Below are positions 56,590 to 64,000 of a stretch of 64,000 nucleotides of DNA, piece after piece (the stretch's first letter is position 1; each line of letters starts with the position of its first letter). This DNA is from Halioglobus japonicus. Its GTDB lineage: Bacteria > Pseudomonadota > Gammaproteobacteria > Pseudomonadales > Halieaceae. Where the stretch lies: assembly GCF_001983995.1 (NCBI RefSeq), contig NZ_CP019450.1, positions 3,162,001-3,226,000 of the forward strand, written 5' to 3'. The notes under the pieces were generated by a model, which was not told where the DNA came from, searched no databases, and saw only the letters and a program-made list of their open reading frames with translations. A program made the translations under genes and the position numbers.

Positions 56590-58068
56590 CTATTGAAGTT
56601 CGAAAGCAGCGGGTTCGCCGCCGGCGCGCAGTAACTCTTCGCCGAGCAGCGGCACAGCCTCGATCAGCGCGGCCAGGTCAGCGCGCGTGGTGCGGTGATT
56701 TGCAATGCACACCCTGATGGCTGTGTTGCCGTTGAGTCGGGTAAATGAAGGCACGGCAATACCGCGACACTGTAGCTCAACGACCAGATGACGATTGAGA
56801 CGATTCAGCTGGTCGGCGCCGATGCTGCCGGTGACAAACCGGAAGCAGACGATATTCAGTGACACGGGCGCCAGTCGTTCCAGCGCCGGATGCGCATCCA
56901 CCTGCTCGCCCAGCCAGGCCGCCTGACGGCAATTGCGTTCAATGGCGGCACCGAGGCGCTGACTGCCCATTTCCTTAAGCAGCATCCACGGCCCAAGCGC
57001 GGAAAAACCCCGCGACAAATCAATACCAAAGTCATTCGGCCAGGGTGCTCCGCCGGCCACACCCCGGTTTTCGCCTTTGAGATAAGCGTGGGCTGTAGCA
57101 AAGGTCGCAAGGTGCTCTTCACGATCACGCACCAGCAAACAGGCAGAAGAGTACGGTACGTGCATCCACTTGTGAAAATCAAAGGCGATGGAATCCGCCT
57201 GCTCAATACCCGCAAGTCGCGGGCGCATGGTGTCAGAGAGGGCGATAAGCGCCCCAAATGCACCGTCGACATGGTGCCAGCAATGATGCTCGGCACAAAT
57301 CGCGTTGATAGCCTGGAGATCGTCGATGGCACCGGTGTTGACGCTACCCACCGAGCTGATTACCGCAAAGGGCTGCAAGCCGGCCGCGCGGTCGGCAACA
57401 ATCTGCTCGGCCAGTGCGTGGGCATTTATGGCGAAATCGTCTTGCACGGGGATTGCCCGCAGGGCATCGCTACCCAGCCCCATGAGTTCAATCGCCTTGC
57501 TGACAGATACGTGGGCCTGAGCGGAGCAGTAGGCCACCAGCCTTGTGTCCTGATTGCCCAACTGGCGCACGTCGTCACCCAGCGTGCGGTGACGGGCGAC
57601 AGCCAGACCATACAACGTGGCTGTCGACGTACCGGTGCAGACGATACCGCCGGCATCCAGCGGATAATCGAACAGCTCGCACATCCAGCGAATCAGCTGG
57701 CGCTCAATGTATATCGGACTGTGGTCACGCCCGCCCACATTGGCATTGATGGCACCATTGAGCAGTTGCGAGACAATGCCGCTGGGGGTACCAGAGCCAT
57801 TCACCCAGCCCCAGAAACGCGGATGGGTATTGCCCAGTGTATGGGGAAGCACGCGCTGCTGAATTTCATCGACAACAGTCGTTAGCGGCGCACCGCTTCG
57901 CGGCAGCCCTTCTTCGATATTGCGGGCATATTCGGGCAGCGGCGCCCAGACCGGCGCTTTGGCGCGATCGCGTGCAAAGTCCAGCGCTATATCCAATGCG
58001 CGGTGGGCCTCCTCGCGAAAGCTGCCCCAGTCAGCCGGTTCCAGCAGCGATTTTTCCTGGTCTTCCAC
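56590..58068 (-). CDS. Group II PLP-dependent decarboxylase (aromatic amino acid decarboxylase-like)
   Basis: 492 residues. Family segments include HPRFWGWVNGSGTPSGIVSQLL near residue 81, GIVCTGTSTATLYGLAVAR near 141, WHHVDGAFGALIALSD near 257, and the PLP Lys in FDFHKWMHVPYSSACLLVRD near 294. The C-terminal domain has RFVTGSIGADQLNRLNR near 415. The group decarboxylates Trp, Tyr, DOPA, Glu or diaminobutyrate; the substrate cannot be told here. It stands alone, 16 bases before the DUF3144 gene in the reverse direction, and is followed by the sugar dehydrogenase. Confidence 0.86.
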   Translation of the reverse strand: MEDQEKSLLEPADWGSFREEAHRALDIALDFARDRAKAPVWAPLPEYARNIEEGLPRSGAPLTTVVDEIQQRVLPHTLGNTHPRFWGWVNGSGTPSGIVSQLLNGAINANVGGRDHSPIYIERQLIRWMCELFDYPLDAGGIVCTGTSTATLYGLAVARHRTLGDDVRQLGNQDTRLVAYCSAQAHVSVSKAIELMGLGSDALRAIPVQDDFAINAHALAEQIVADRAAGLQPFAVISSVGSVNTGAIDDLQAINAICAEHHCWHHVDGAFGALIALSDTMRPRLAGIEQADSIAFDFHKWMHVPYSSACLLVRDREEHLATFATAHAYLKGENRGVAGGAPWPNDFGIDLSRGFSALGPWMLLKEMGSQRLGAAIERNCRQAAWLGEQVDAHPALERLAPVSLNIVCFRFVTGSIGADQLNRLNRHLVVELQCRGIAVPSFTRLNGNTAIRVCIANHRTTRADLAALIEAVPLLGEELLRAGGEPAAFELQ

Positions 58069-58084
58069 AAACAGTGACTCGAAC

Positions 58085-58357
58085 TTACTGATCCTGCTGC
58101 TTTTGCTGCAGCTCAGCGCGCTTCATTTCCTGGATTTGTTCCATCTGGTGGCGATAGGCGTCAACCACCTTTTCGATACCGGAAGGATTGAGGCCACCCT
58201 CATTGCCTGCAGCCACATAGCTGGCGTAGACCGCCGATGCCGTCATCAACGCTGCGGATACCACGTGGGTCCCTACGCCTTCATTTTTGATCTCATTGGC
58301 CAGGTCGATAAAGCGATTCATGGTTTCGTGGTGCTGCTGAGCCTCTGTCTTGGACAT
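58085..58357 (-). CDS. DUF3144 protein
   Basis: 90 residues from the ATG at 58357, which has a strong AGGAGAATC site; the frame opens ten codons earlier. Mostly helical: HHETMNRFIDLANEIKNEG near residue 9, the conserved VGTHVVSAALMTASAVYASYV near 29, and a Gln/Lys-rich tail (ELQQKQQDQ). Function unknown. It lies just upstream of the decarboxylase on the same strand with a 16-base gap, so the two are probably cotranscribed. Confidence 0.85.
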   Translation of the reverse strand: MSKTEAQQHHETMNRFIDLANEIKNEGVGTHVVSAALMTASAVYASYVAAGNEGGLNPSGIEKVVDAYRHQMEQIQEMKRAELQQKQQDQ

Positions 58358-58441
58358 GGCGATTCTCCTGAAAGTGATTCGAAACAAAAGTGGCGCAGGA
58401 TTCTAGCACTATATTGACGTGGGGTTGTGCTTTCTTGAATG

Positions 58442-59194
58442 TCAGAGGAGTGCAATAACAAGACCCAGATGCATGCCCCTTTCCACCTCGTCGCTATGGC
58501 GCATGACCTCAGGATTAAGAATCATGACCGTATGCGTCACCGGCATGGTCAGCAATTCCTTCACGCCGGGCACCCTGGCCTCGCTCAGTGACACGGTGCC
58601 ATCGCTGAGTTCATCCGGGAAACTGGGCAACAGGGTAATGTCGGGAATCGTGCTGGCGATGACATCCAATTCGAATGCCACCGGCCCAAGCGTCAGCAGA
58701 ATAGATTCATCGCCCTTCCCCAGCTGCACCAAAACATCTGATTCAATCGGTTGCAAAAATTCAAACGAACTATAGTAAAAGGCCACATGACTACCGCCGT
58801 CGGGCGGCCCCAGCATTCCCGCTCGCTGCATACCCTGGATGGGCTGAACGCTCGCATATTGGCGCACCAGGATGCCGCCGAAAGAATAGGTCACGAAGTT
58901 GATCTGGTGGGCACCCCTGGAATGACAGGTGCGCAACGATTGGGTCACCGCCATCTCCGCCAATTCAGGAATCGGATAAAGCAGTGAGGGGTAACTCAGG
59001 TTGACCGTGGTGTAGCCGGCGTGATCGAGGTACCACTGCATGGGCTTGAGCGACAGCGACGATCGAAACAAACCGTGCAGCAGGATCACGCAGCGATCCG
59101 CACTAGCCACCAGGTAATCATCGGACCGGACCTGAGGGGCAAGCAACAGCCAGAGTATGAGACCGAAACTGGCGACTTTTCGAACAACAGGCAT
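58442..59194 (-). CDS. Secreted or periplasmic alpha/beta hydrolase
   Basis: 250 residues from the ATG at 59194, chosen because a signal peptide starts there (MPVVRKVASFGLILWLLLAP). CVILLHGLFRSSLSLKPM near residue 37 holds the oxyanion HG motif. The nucleophile lies in FVTYSFGGILVRQYA near 98 (Ser in the elbow, with Thr-Tyr before it rather than the canonical Gly). Asp is likely in DELSDGTVSLSEA near 197 and His in PVTHTVMILNPEV near 222. It resembles EstA/lipase-like hydrolases, and its substrate is unknown. It is divergent from the barrel gene, with about 150 bases between the starts. Confidence 0.82.
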   Translation of the reverse strand: MPVVRKVASFGLILWLLLAPQVRSDDYLVASADRCVILLHGLFRSSLSLKPMQWYLDHAGYTTVNLSYPSLLYPIPELAEMAVTQSLRTCHSRGAHQINFVTYSFGGILVRQYASVQPIQGMQRAGMLGPPDGGSHVAFYYSSFEFLQPIESDVLVQLGKGDESILLTLGPVAFELDVIASTIPDITLLPSFPDELSDGTVSLSEARVPGVKELLTMPVTHTVMILNPEVMRHSDEVERGMHLGLVIALL

Positions 59195-59347
59195 GGATGG
59201 CTCACTGCAGAACGTTGGACACAAAGTATACCTTTGGCTTTCCCTGGTATTTTCGATTCGATTTGCGCGGCTTTTTGCTATCATTAGCCGATTCCCGCGC
59301 CGGGCAACGCCGCAGCGCTGGCTCCGGACTTTCCAGGATTAGAATAA

Positions 59348-60265
59348 ATGGCATGGCCTATAAAACCGGTTAGATTTTCCTGCGCGTTGATCGCGTGGGT
59401 TGCCGCTGCGCCTGTCATAGCCGCCGGCACTGAGTTTTCAGCAGAGTTTGGCCTGGGCGCAGAATACGACAGCAACGTCTCTGTCGATGAACTGGACGCC
59501 ACCAGCAACGAAAGCGATTACGCCTACATCGCAGACGCCGACCTCGGGTTCGATCAGCAATTGGGCGAGAAGGTCGACCTGTCACTGAACTACAACGTCA
59601 GCCAGACCAATTACGACCGCTTCGAACGCCTCGACCGCACCACTCACCTGGTGGGTGCAGATCTCGGCGCCGACCTGGGTGCGGTTAACACAGGCATGGC
59701 GCTCTACTACATCAACGCCCAGCTCGACGGTAACGACTTCCTGGAGTACTACCGGGGCTCGCCCTATGTATCGGGCTTTCTGGCCAAGAAATGGTTTGCC
59801 CGCGGCGCCTACGTGTACTCCGACAAAACCATTGCCCAAAATCCAGACCGGGACGCGGAGAGCCACGCCGGCGAATTTGACCTGTACTTTTTTCGCCGCG
59901 GACTTCGCAGCTATTTCAATGCCGGTTACAAGTTCAAAGACGAAGACGCCACAGCTGAGCGCTACGACTACAAGGCCCACAACGTAAAGCTGCGATATAT
60001 CCACCGCTTCGACCTGTGGGGCGATGTGCTGAAAATGGAATTCTCCTGGCGCTACGAGGACCGCGACTACAGCGGCATTACGCCAAGCATTGATGAAGAG
60101 CGCGCTGATCAGCGCCATCGTTGGAAGATCGACATGGAGTACCCGCTAAGCGAGCGAACGCTGCTGCAAATCTACGGCGGCTACTCCGATTACGACTCAA
60201 ACTTTCCCCGGGCTGCCTACGACCAGCACGTAGTCGGCACGCGCCTGTCCTGGCGCTGGGAATAA
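59348..60265 (+). CDS. Outer-membrane beta-barrel protein (surface lipoprotein assembly modifier-like)
   Basis: 305 residues with a signal peptide (MAWPIKPVRFSCALIAWVAA...). Alternating hydrophobic/polar strands run through the whole protein (FGLGAEYDSNVSVDEL; VDLSLNYNVSQTNYDRF; YLYFFRR-like segments), ending in the OMP-style VGTRLSWRWE. The C-terminal part resembles the SLAM/DUF560 barrel, but the N-terminal TPR domain is missing. A role in passage or display of a surface protein is possible but not shown. Its stop lies one base from the stop of the convergent S8 protease gene, a placement that suggests a functional pair. Confidence 0.75.
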   Translation: MAWPIKPVRFSCALIAWVAAAPVIAAGTEFSAEFGLGAEYDSNVSVDELDATSNESDYAYIADADLGFDQQLGEKVDLSLNYNVSQTNYDRFERLDRTTHLVGADLGADLGAVNTGMALYYINAQLDGNDFLEYYRGSPYVSGFLAKKWFARGAYVYSDKTIAQNPDRDAESHAGEFDLYFFRRGLRSYFNAGYKFKDEDATAERYDYKAHNVKLRYIHRFDLWGDVLKMEFSWRYEDRDYSGITPSIDEERADQRHRWKIDMEYPLSERTLLQIYGGYSDYDSNFPRAAYDQHVVGTRLSWRWE

Positions 60266-60266
60266 A

Positions 60267-62072
60267 TCAGTTACCGGCCAGGCGCAACAGGCCATGACCG
60301 TAGATTTCATCGCGTCCCGGTGGGCCAAGATCCTCGGCTGACTGATAAAGCAGGTTCATCACATCTTCACCGGGCTGCTGGCTCAACAGACTCGCCGCAG
60401 CTGTCGCCGCAAAGGGCACCGCGAACGATGTGCCGGAAGATGCCACAAAGCCACCACCCGCCCGGGCGTGCAACAGGTCGACACCGGGCGCTGCCAGATC
60501 CAGATATTCCCCCCGGTTAGCAAGGCGGAACACCTGATGACTGCTATCCACGGCTGTGACTGCCACCACCGTATCGTAGGCGGCAGGATACATGGGTGCG
60601 GCGACCGGACCGCCATTACCCGCGGCAGCCAGTACCACCACCTCCTGCTCTTTGGCGCGACCCAGCGCAGCCTCCAGGAGACGATTCGGCGGACCCGCCA
60701 GGCTGATGTTCACCACATCAACCTCGGATGAAATCAACCAGTCCAGAGCGCGAAGCAGACTGACGGTAGAAGCAATTTCGCCGTGCTCTTCGCTGATTTC
60801 AAATACGCCGGCAGCATATACCTCGGCATTCGGTGCCAGGCCGCTATAGTCCGGTGAATTGGCAGCGATAATCGAAGCGATGGCGGTGCCGTGGAATTCA
60901 GGTACATCGGCACCTTTGCCGACAAAGACACGGCTCTCAATCTGCGACTCCGCCAGCGCTGGATGCGAGGTATCCACTGAGCTGTCGATCATGCCAATAC
61001 GAGGCGCAGCCGTTTCGGCCCCTGCCGGTAACTGCATGACCGTGCGCGGCGCTACGCCGTGTTCTGCACTGGCCAGCTGGGTGCCTGCGGTATAGATGTG
61101 GTTGAGGTCGACCTCGGCGCGATCTTTACCGACCACGTCGAGCACGCCGCGGCGCACCGCTGTGATGTCGAAACTTGAAGGTCCGGCAACCTCAGCCAGG
61201 CGCATACCAAGGCCTGGCAGATCAGTGACGGTATCGAACAAATAGCCTTCCTCGGCCAGCTCTTCGAAGACCTCAGGCTCAGCCATAACCAACCATTGCT
61301 CGCGATGAATGCGCTCTTCGTCAATTTCCAGATCGCTTTCAACGGCGTCGAGAATATCGTCAATTTCTGATTCGAGGCGCTCTTCGACTGCGGTTTCAAC
61401 CTGGACGGCCACAGCGAGATCGACATTTTGCTCTACGCCGCTTTCAACGGTCTCTTCAAAGGTCTGGGCGACCTGCTCCTGAACATCGTCCTGAACGCTC
61501 TCTTCAACCGTCTCGGCAACCTGTTCCTGAACCTCTTCCTCAACGCTCTCTTCGACGACCTCTTCGACGTCCTGGGCAACCGTCTCTTCCACCGTTTCCT
61601 CAACGGTTTCCTCGACATTCTCTTCGACGTCTTCGGTGACGGTTTCCGCCACCTGCTCTTCAACAGTTTCCTCGATGGTCTCTTCCACCGTCTCTTCGAC
61701 GATCTCTTCCTCGACCACTTCCTCTACGGATTCCTCGACGTCCTCAACCACTTCTTCCTCGACGTCGTCTTCCAGAATGTCTTCGGTGTAGCCGAGCACA
61801 AGCTCACTGGTCTGTTCCTCGACCTCTTCCTCAACGGCCTCTTCGACCTCTTCCTGGACAATTTCTTCTTCTACTTCTTCTTCAACATTCTCTTCGACAT
61901 CCTCTTCCACCTGCTCCTCAGCCCCGGTCAGCGACCCTGGGACCTGGGCAAACGCTGCCGGCGGCGTGGCCAGCGCGACGGCCAACACCAGCGCCAACGC
62001 GAGGCAAAATGCGGAAAAATTACCCTCAAAGGATATTAAATGTCGGAAATTCAATGACTTGCACAAAAACAT
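60267..62072 (-). CDS. S8 serine protease with long acidic Val/Glu repeat domain
   Basis: 601 residues from the ATG at 62072 (GGTGG upstream); GTG codons at 62087 are alternatives. A signal peptide ends near AFAQ (residue 42). Residues about 45-215 are an extraordinary repeat of Val and Glu with scattered Thr, Asp and Gln (VEETVEETVEE-type spacing), net charge very negative. A linker and propeptide-like part follow, then the subtilase domain with Asp363 (GMIDSSVD), His394 (EFHGTAIAS), Asn486 (AAGNGG) and Ser549 (SSGTSFAVPF), all in order, so the protease looks active. It is divergent from an ECF sigma factor that probably controls it. Confidence 0.88.
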   Translation of the reverse strand: MFLCKSLNFRHLISFEGNFSAFCLALALVLAVALATPPAAFAQVPGSLTGAEEQVEEDVEENVEEEVEEEIVQEEVEEAVEEEVEEQTSELVLGYTEDILEDDVEEEVVEDVEESVEEVVEEEIVEETVEETIEETVEEQVAETVTEDVEENVEETVEETVEETVAQDVEEVVEESVEEEVQEQVAETVEESVQDDVQEQVAQTFEETVESGVEQNVDLAVAVQVETAVEERLESEIDDILDAVESDLEIDEERIHREQWLVMAEPEVFEELAEEGYLFDTVTDLPGLGMRLAEVAGPSSFDITAVRRGVLDVVGKDRAEVDLNHIYTAGTQLASAEHGVAPRTVMQLPAGAETAAPRIGMIDSSVDTSHPALAESQIESRVFVGKGADVPEFHGTAIASIIAANSPDYSGLAPNAEVYAAGVFEISEEHGEIASTVSLLRALDWLISSEVDVVNISLAGPPNRLLEAALGRAKEQEVVVLAAAGNGGPVAAPMYPAAYDTVVAVTAVDSSHQVFRLANRGEYLDLAAPGVDLLHARAGGGFVASSGTSFAVPFAATAAASLLSQQPGEDVMNLLYQSAEDLGPPGRDEIYGHGLLRLAGN

Positions 62073-62116
62073 GGTAGTATCCACCACCTGGATTTAACGC
62101 CGTAATTACTATTAAA

Positions 62117-62141
62117 GACGATTTACGCGAAGAAAAATTCC
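62117..62141 (-). promoter_or_regulatory. ECF-type promoter candidate for the S8 protease
   Basis: On the minus strand GGAATT (62136-62141) and CGTC (62117-62120) are separated by 15 bp, close to the plus-strand pair GGAATA-16-CGTC before the sigma gene. GGAA plus CGTC boxes are typical of ECF-dependent promoters. Transcription would start about 40 bases before the ATG. Confidence 0.55.
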
Positions 62142-62148
62142 AAATCAT

Positions 62149-62174
62149 GGAATAAAATCCGCCGCCCAAACGTC
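62149..62174 (+). promoter_or_regulatory. ECF-type promoter candidate for the sigma/anti-sigma operon
   Basis: GGAATA (62149-62154) and CGTC (62171-62174) with a 16-bp spacer, ending 21 bases before the sigma-factor ATG. This fits an autoregulated ECF promoter; the opposite strand carries a near-copy for the S8 gene. Confidence 0.6.
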
Positions 62175-62195
62175 ACTCATTCTAACAGGATTCGT

Positions 62196-62696
62196 ATGCC
62201 ATCGCTCAGCGATTCACAACGTGAGGCCCTTATGGCCGAACTGGGTGGATTACGCCGATTCTGCTACTCCCTCACCGGGAATGCCGCTGACGCGGATGAC
62301 CTGCTGCAGGGGACCGTAGAAAAGCTGCTGAGTAAAGGAATTCCGGAAGATGCGCATACTGCTAAATGGAGTTATCGGGTCTGCAAGAACGTCTGGATTG
62401 ACGAACTGAGGTCCCGCGAGGTGCGCCAGCGCTATCCCAGCATCGCAGATGAAGAGGAAGATGCGCGGTCCACCGAAGCCGTCGCCGAAGGCGAACAGGC
62501 ACTGGACGCAGTATCAAGGGCATTGGAACAACTGCCCGAAGATCAGCGACTGGCGCTCACCCTGGTCACGGTAGAAGGTAAAAGTTACGCCGAAGCGGCA
62601 GAGATTCTCGAGGTTCCAGTGGGAACCATCATGAGCAGAATCGCCCGGGCGAGAAAGAACTTACTAGACATTTACAGCCCGCCAGGGGCGGACTGA
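62196..62696 (+). CDS. ECF-type RNA polymerase sigma factor
   Basis: 166 residues. Region 2 is LRRFCYSLTGNAADADDLLQGTVEKLL near residue 20 with DDLLQ, then AKWSYRVCKNVWIDELRSREVRQ. Region 4 is LPEDQRLALTLVTVEGKSYAEAAEILEVPVGTIMSRIARARKNL near 110-155, a clean helix-turn-helix. There is no C-terminal extension, so this is a small two-domain ECF. It is followed after 14 bases by a putative anti-sigma factor and is divergent from the S8 protease gene, with matching promoter motifs on both sides, which predicts autoregulation plus control of the protease. Confidence 0.93.
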   Translation: MPSLSDSQREALMAELGGLRRFCYSLTGNAADADDLLQGTVEKLLSKGIPEDAHTAKWSYRVCKNVWIDELRSREVRQRYPSIADEEEDARSTEAVAEGEQALDAVSRALEQLPEDQRLALTLVTVEGKSYAEAAEILEVPVGTIMSRIARARKNLLDIYSPPGAD

Positions 62697-62709
62697 AGAG
62701 AATGAGACC

Positions 62710-63402
62710 ATGAACGAACAGGATTACCAACAGCTGTCGCAGTACCTGGATGGTGAACTGGATGTATTCACCACACGCCAGCTGGAACAGCGCCTCCAGC
62801 AGGAGCCTGAGCTCGCTGCCACACTGGCACAGTTGCAAGGCCAGGACGCCGCCATTCGGGGCGCCCTGAACACCACAGCCGAAGCCCCGGCGGCGGTTCG
62901 CGCCATGCTGGAACCGGCAAGCAACGTGGTTGCCCTGCCGCAGCGCAAGGCTCGCCCCACCTGGCAATACGCGGTGGCAGCATCCCTGATTGCCGCAGCC
63001 GGCCTGGCGATCAGCCCGGCCTGGCAGCAGGCCCCCAGCGCCGACCAGATGCTGGCCAACGTACTGGAAACCAGCCCCTCCATGGCCAGCGGCTGGCAGA
63101 CCCTGGACAACGGCGACCAGGTTCGCCCGGTCCTCAGCTTTAAAGATAGAGCCGGCAACTGGTGCCGCGAGTTTCTAATCACCGAAGCAGGCGAAGCCTC
63201 CCGCGGTGTCTCCTGTCGCGCCGCTGGGGAATGGCAAACCCAAGTACTGGCCGCCACTGAGATCCCCGGCGACGCTGGCCAATTCCGCCCCGCAGGCGCT
63301 GCTGACGCCAACCCGGTGGCCAACTTCCTGGCCGAACAAGCCGACAGCATCCCGTTGAGCGCTTCTGAAGAAGCCAGCCTGATCGAGAATCACTGGAACT
63401 GA
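62710..63402 (+). CDS. Putative membrane anti-sigma factor
   Basis: 230 residues, 14 bases after the sigma gene. The N-terminal about 60 residues (MNEQDYQQLSQYLDGELDVFTTRQLEQRL) have the anti-sigma layout YLDGELD but no zinc-binding HCxC motif. One membrane helix lies near residues 83-100 (VAASLIAAAGLAISPAW). A periplasmic domain of about 125 residues follows, with two Cys (GNWCREF, GVSCRAA) that could form a disulfide. It probably holds the ECF factor at the membrane. A strong terminator follows the stop. Confidence 0.83.
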   Translation: MNEQDYQQLSQYLDGELDVFTTRQLEQRLQQEPELAATLAQLQGQDAAIRGALNTTAEAPAAVRAMLEPASNVVALPQRKARPTWQYAVAASLIAAAGLAISPAWQQAPSADQMLANVLETSPSMASGWQTLDNGDQVRPVLSFKDRAGNWCREFLITEAGEASRGVSCRAAGEWQTQVLAATEIPGDAGQFRPAGAADANPVANFLAEQADSIPLSASEEASLIENHWN

Positions 63403-63423
63403 TTTCACGCCAGTTCCACTTGT

Positions 63424-63450
63424 ACCCGGCTATATGCCGGGTATTTTTTT
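63424..63450 (+). terminator. Intrinsic terminator of the sigma/anti-sigma operon
   Basis: A 7-bp stem ACCCGGC/GCCGGGT (63424-63430 with 63436-63442), loop TATAT, followed by ATTTTTTT. A weaker 6-bp hairpin overlaps the anti-sigma stop just before it. Confidence 0.93.
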
Positions 63451-63522
63451 GCCTACGATTTGGTGGGTGTTCGTGCCCCAGAGTGCTGACTGGCAATTAG
63501 TTTTGCACTTTCTCTACCCGTC

Positions 63523-63637
63523 GGCACAGGCACAGCTGGAGTCTTTCGAAACCGCTGCAAGGCCATCCATGGCGCGCTTCGGCGTCCGCCATCCCTGGCT
63601 CCCGACAATTTCGAAAGACTCCAGCTGCGCCTGCGCC
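63523..63637 (+). repeat. Hairpin repeat copy B
   Basis: Arms at 63523-63550 and 63610-63637 pair over 28 bp with two mismatches, both A-C on the plus strand (G-T wobble on the other). The 59-base core at 63551-63609 is almost identical to copy A's, with ACCGCTGCAAGGCCAT, GGCGCGCTTCGGCGTCC and GGCTCCCGACAAT. The arm sequences are unrelated to copy A. This copy stands just beyond the terminator of the sigma operon. Confidence 0.9.
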
Positions 63638-63687
63638 TAACCATGATCATAAGGCACACAGAAAGCGCTTATTAACCGCAAGCCGGA

Positions 63688-63812
63688 GCAGACGGTGTTT
63701 AGCCTTTTCGAAATCACTACAAACACATCCATATGTTCACTTTCGCGTCCCGGAACGCCGGCCGCGCCCTCCATAGCTCCCGACGATTTCGAAACACTCA
63801 AACAGCGCCTGC
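63688..63812 (+). repeat. Hairpin repeat copy D (diverged)
   Basis: Arms at 63688-63715 and 63785-63812 pair over 28 positions with seven mismatches clustered in the middle. The 69-base core keeps ACATCCATATG, TTTCGCGTCC, CGGCCGCGCC and AGCTCCCGAC, so it resembles copy C more than copy A. The most diverged copy; it may be decaying. Confidence 0.75.
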
Positions 63813-63862
63813 ATCTAGGAACAGGATGCTATGGGTAATCTTGGCAACGTAGAACAACCCCA

Positions 63863-63976
63863 GGTGCGGGGGCAGCGGAAGCTTTGCGAAATTGTCGGGA
63901 GGCAGGATGCCGTACGCAAAAGCACGCCATGAATGGCCTTGCAGCGGTCTCGCAAAGCTTCACCTGCTCCCGTACC
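63863..63976 (-). repeat. Hairpin repeat copy E (inverted)
   Basis: Arms at 63863-63889 and 63950-63976 pair over 27 bp with four mismatches. The core, read on the minus strand, has GACCGCTGCAAGGCCATTC, ATGGCGTGCTTTTGCGTACGGC and GCCTCCCGACAAT. It lies in the gene-free right end of the window (63451-64000), where I see no other feature. Confidence 0.82.
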
Positions 63977-64000
63977 GTCGCGTAGATAACAAAAAATTAG

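Noticed and set aside
61428..62039. Long plus-strand open frame rich in Leu and Phe
   Set aside because: It is the antisense shadow of the Val/Glu repeat in the S8 protease; its composition mirrors the repeat codons and it has no family features.
63434..63659. Short frames in the right-end repeats
   Set aside because: Created by the palindromic core; the same peptide pieces recur near 10400.

Overview
The window looks like chromosomal core sequence from a marine gammaproteobacterium, most likely of the Halieaceae/Cellvibrionales (OM60/NOR5) type. The evidence is a moderately GC-rich, tightly packed genome, gammaproteobacterial synteny (rpsP-rimM-trmD-rplS, xerD-dsbC-hom-thrC-recJ, tgt-queA, mlaA-rssB-rssC), TonB receptors, a DUF3604 protein and a KstD-like flavoprotein. 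The taxon is inferred from gene content. I see no phage, insertion sequence, CRISPR array or replication origin.

Layout. 1-1312: a CueR-type regulator and a permease cut by the left edge, behind a MerR-type promoter. 1313-10711: a class III aminotransferase, then the minus-strand block xerD, dsbC, alaC, hom, thrC, recJ. 10712-14534: the ribosomal/tRNA operon rpsP-rimM-trmD-rplS and ffh, with a MITE-like repeat between rpsP and ffh. 14535-20818: YpjD-like and CorB-like membrane proteins, then DUF1289, gamma carbonic anhydrase, Nudix, DUF34, tgt and queA. 20985-21071: tRNA-Leu(CAA). 21119-34684: SppA, a formyltransferase, a KstD-like flavoprotein, cytochrome c', cytochrome b561, a TonB receptor with a secreted DUF3604 protein, small regulatory proteins, a crotonase, a TauE exporter and PurC. 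34907-41898: truncated haemoglobin with a second TonB receptor, RssC/RssB, MlaA, and an HvfABC-like copper RiPP cluster. 42048-58357: HrpA, a MaoC hydratase, MnmC, a glutaminyl cyclase, an M16 protease, a decayed leuC-like gene, a GltB-like flavoprotein, a nucleotide-sugar dehydrogenase and a PLP decarboxylase. 58442-63450: an alpha/beta hydrolase, then an envelope module of outer-membrane barrel, S8 protease with a long acidic Val/Glu repeat, ECF sigma factor and anti-sigma factor. 63451-64000: hairpin repeats only.

Three points stand out. First, five copies of a roughly 110-165 bp hairpin share a conserved core, but their stem arms differ from copy to copy while staying complementary within each copy (10303-10623 and 63523-63976). 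Second, the ECF sigma/anti-sigma pair is divergent from the Val/Glu-repeat S8 protease, with matching ECF-like promoter motifs on both strands of the gap. Third, an EGKCG-repeat peptide sits with an MNIO enzyme and its partner. ffh (twice), mlaA and the RiPP precursor each carry single-base frameshifts in G/C runs. Restoring one base at each site gives full-length conserved proteins, so consensus errors are more likely than true mutations.
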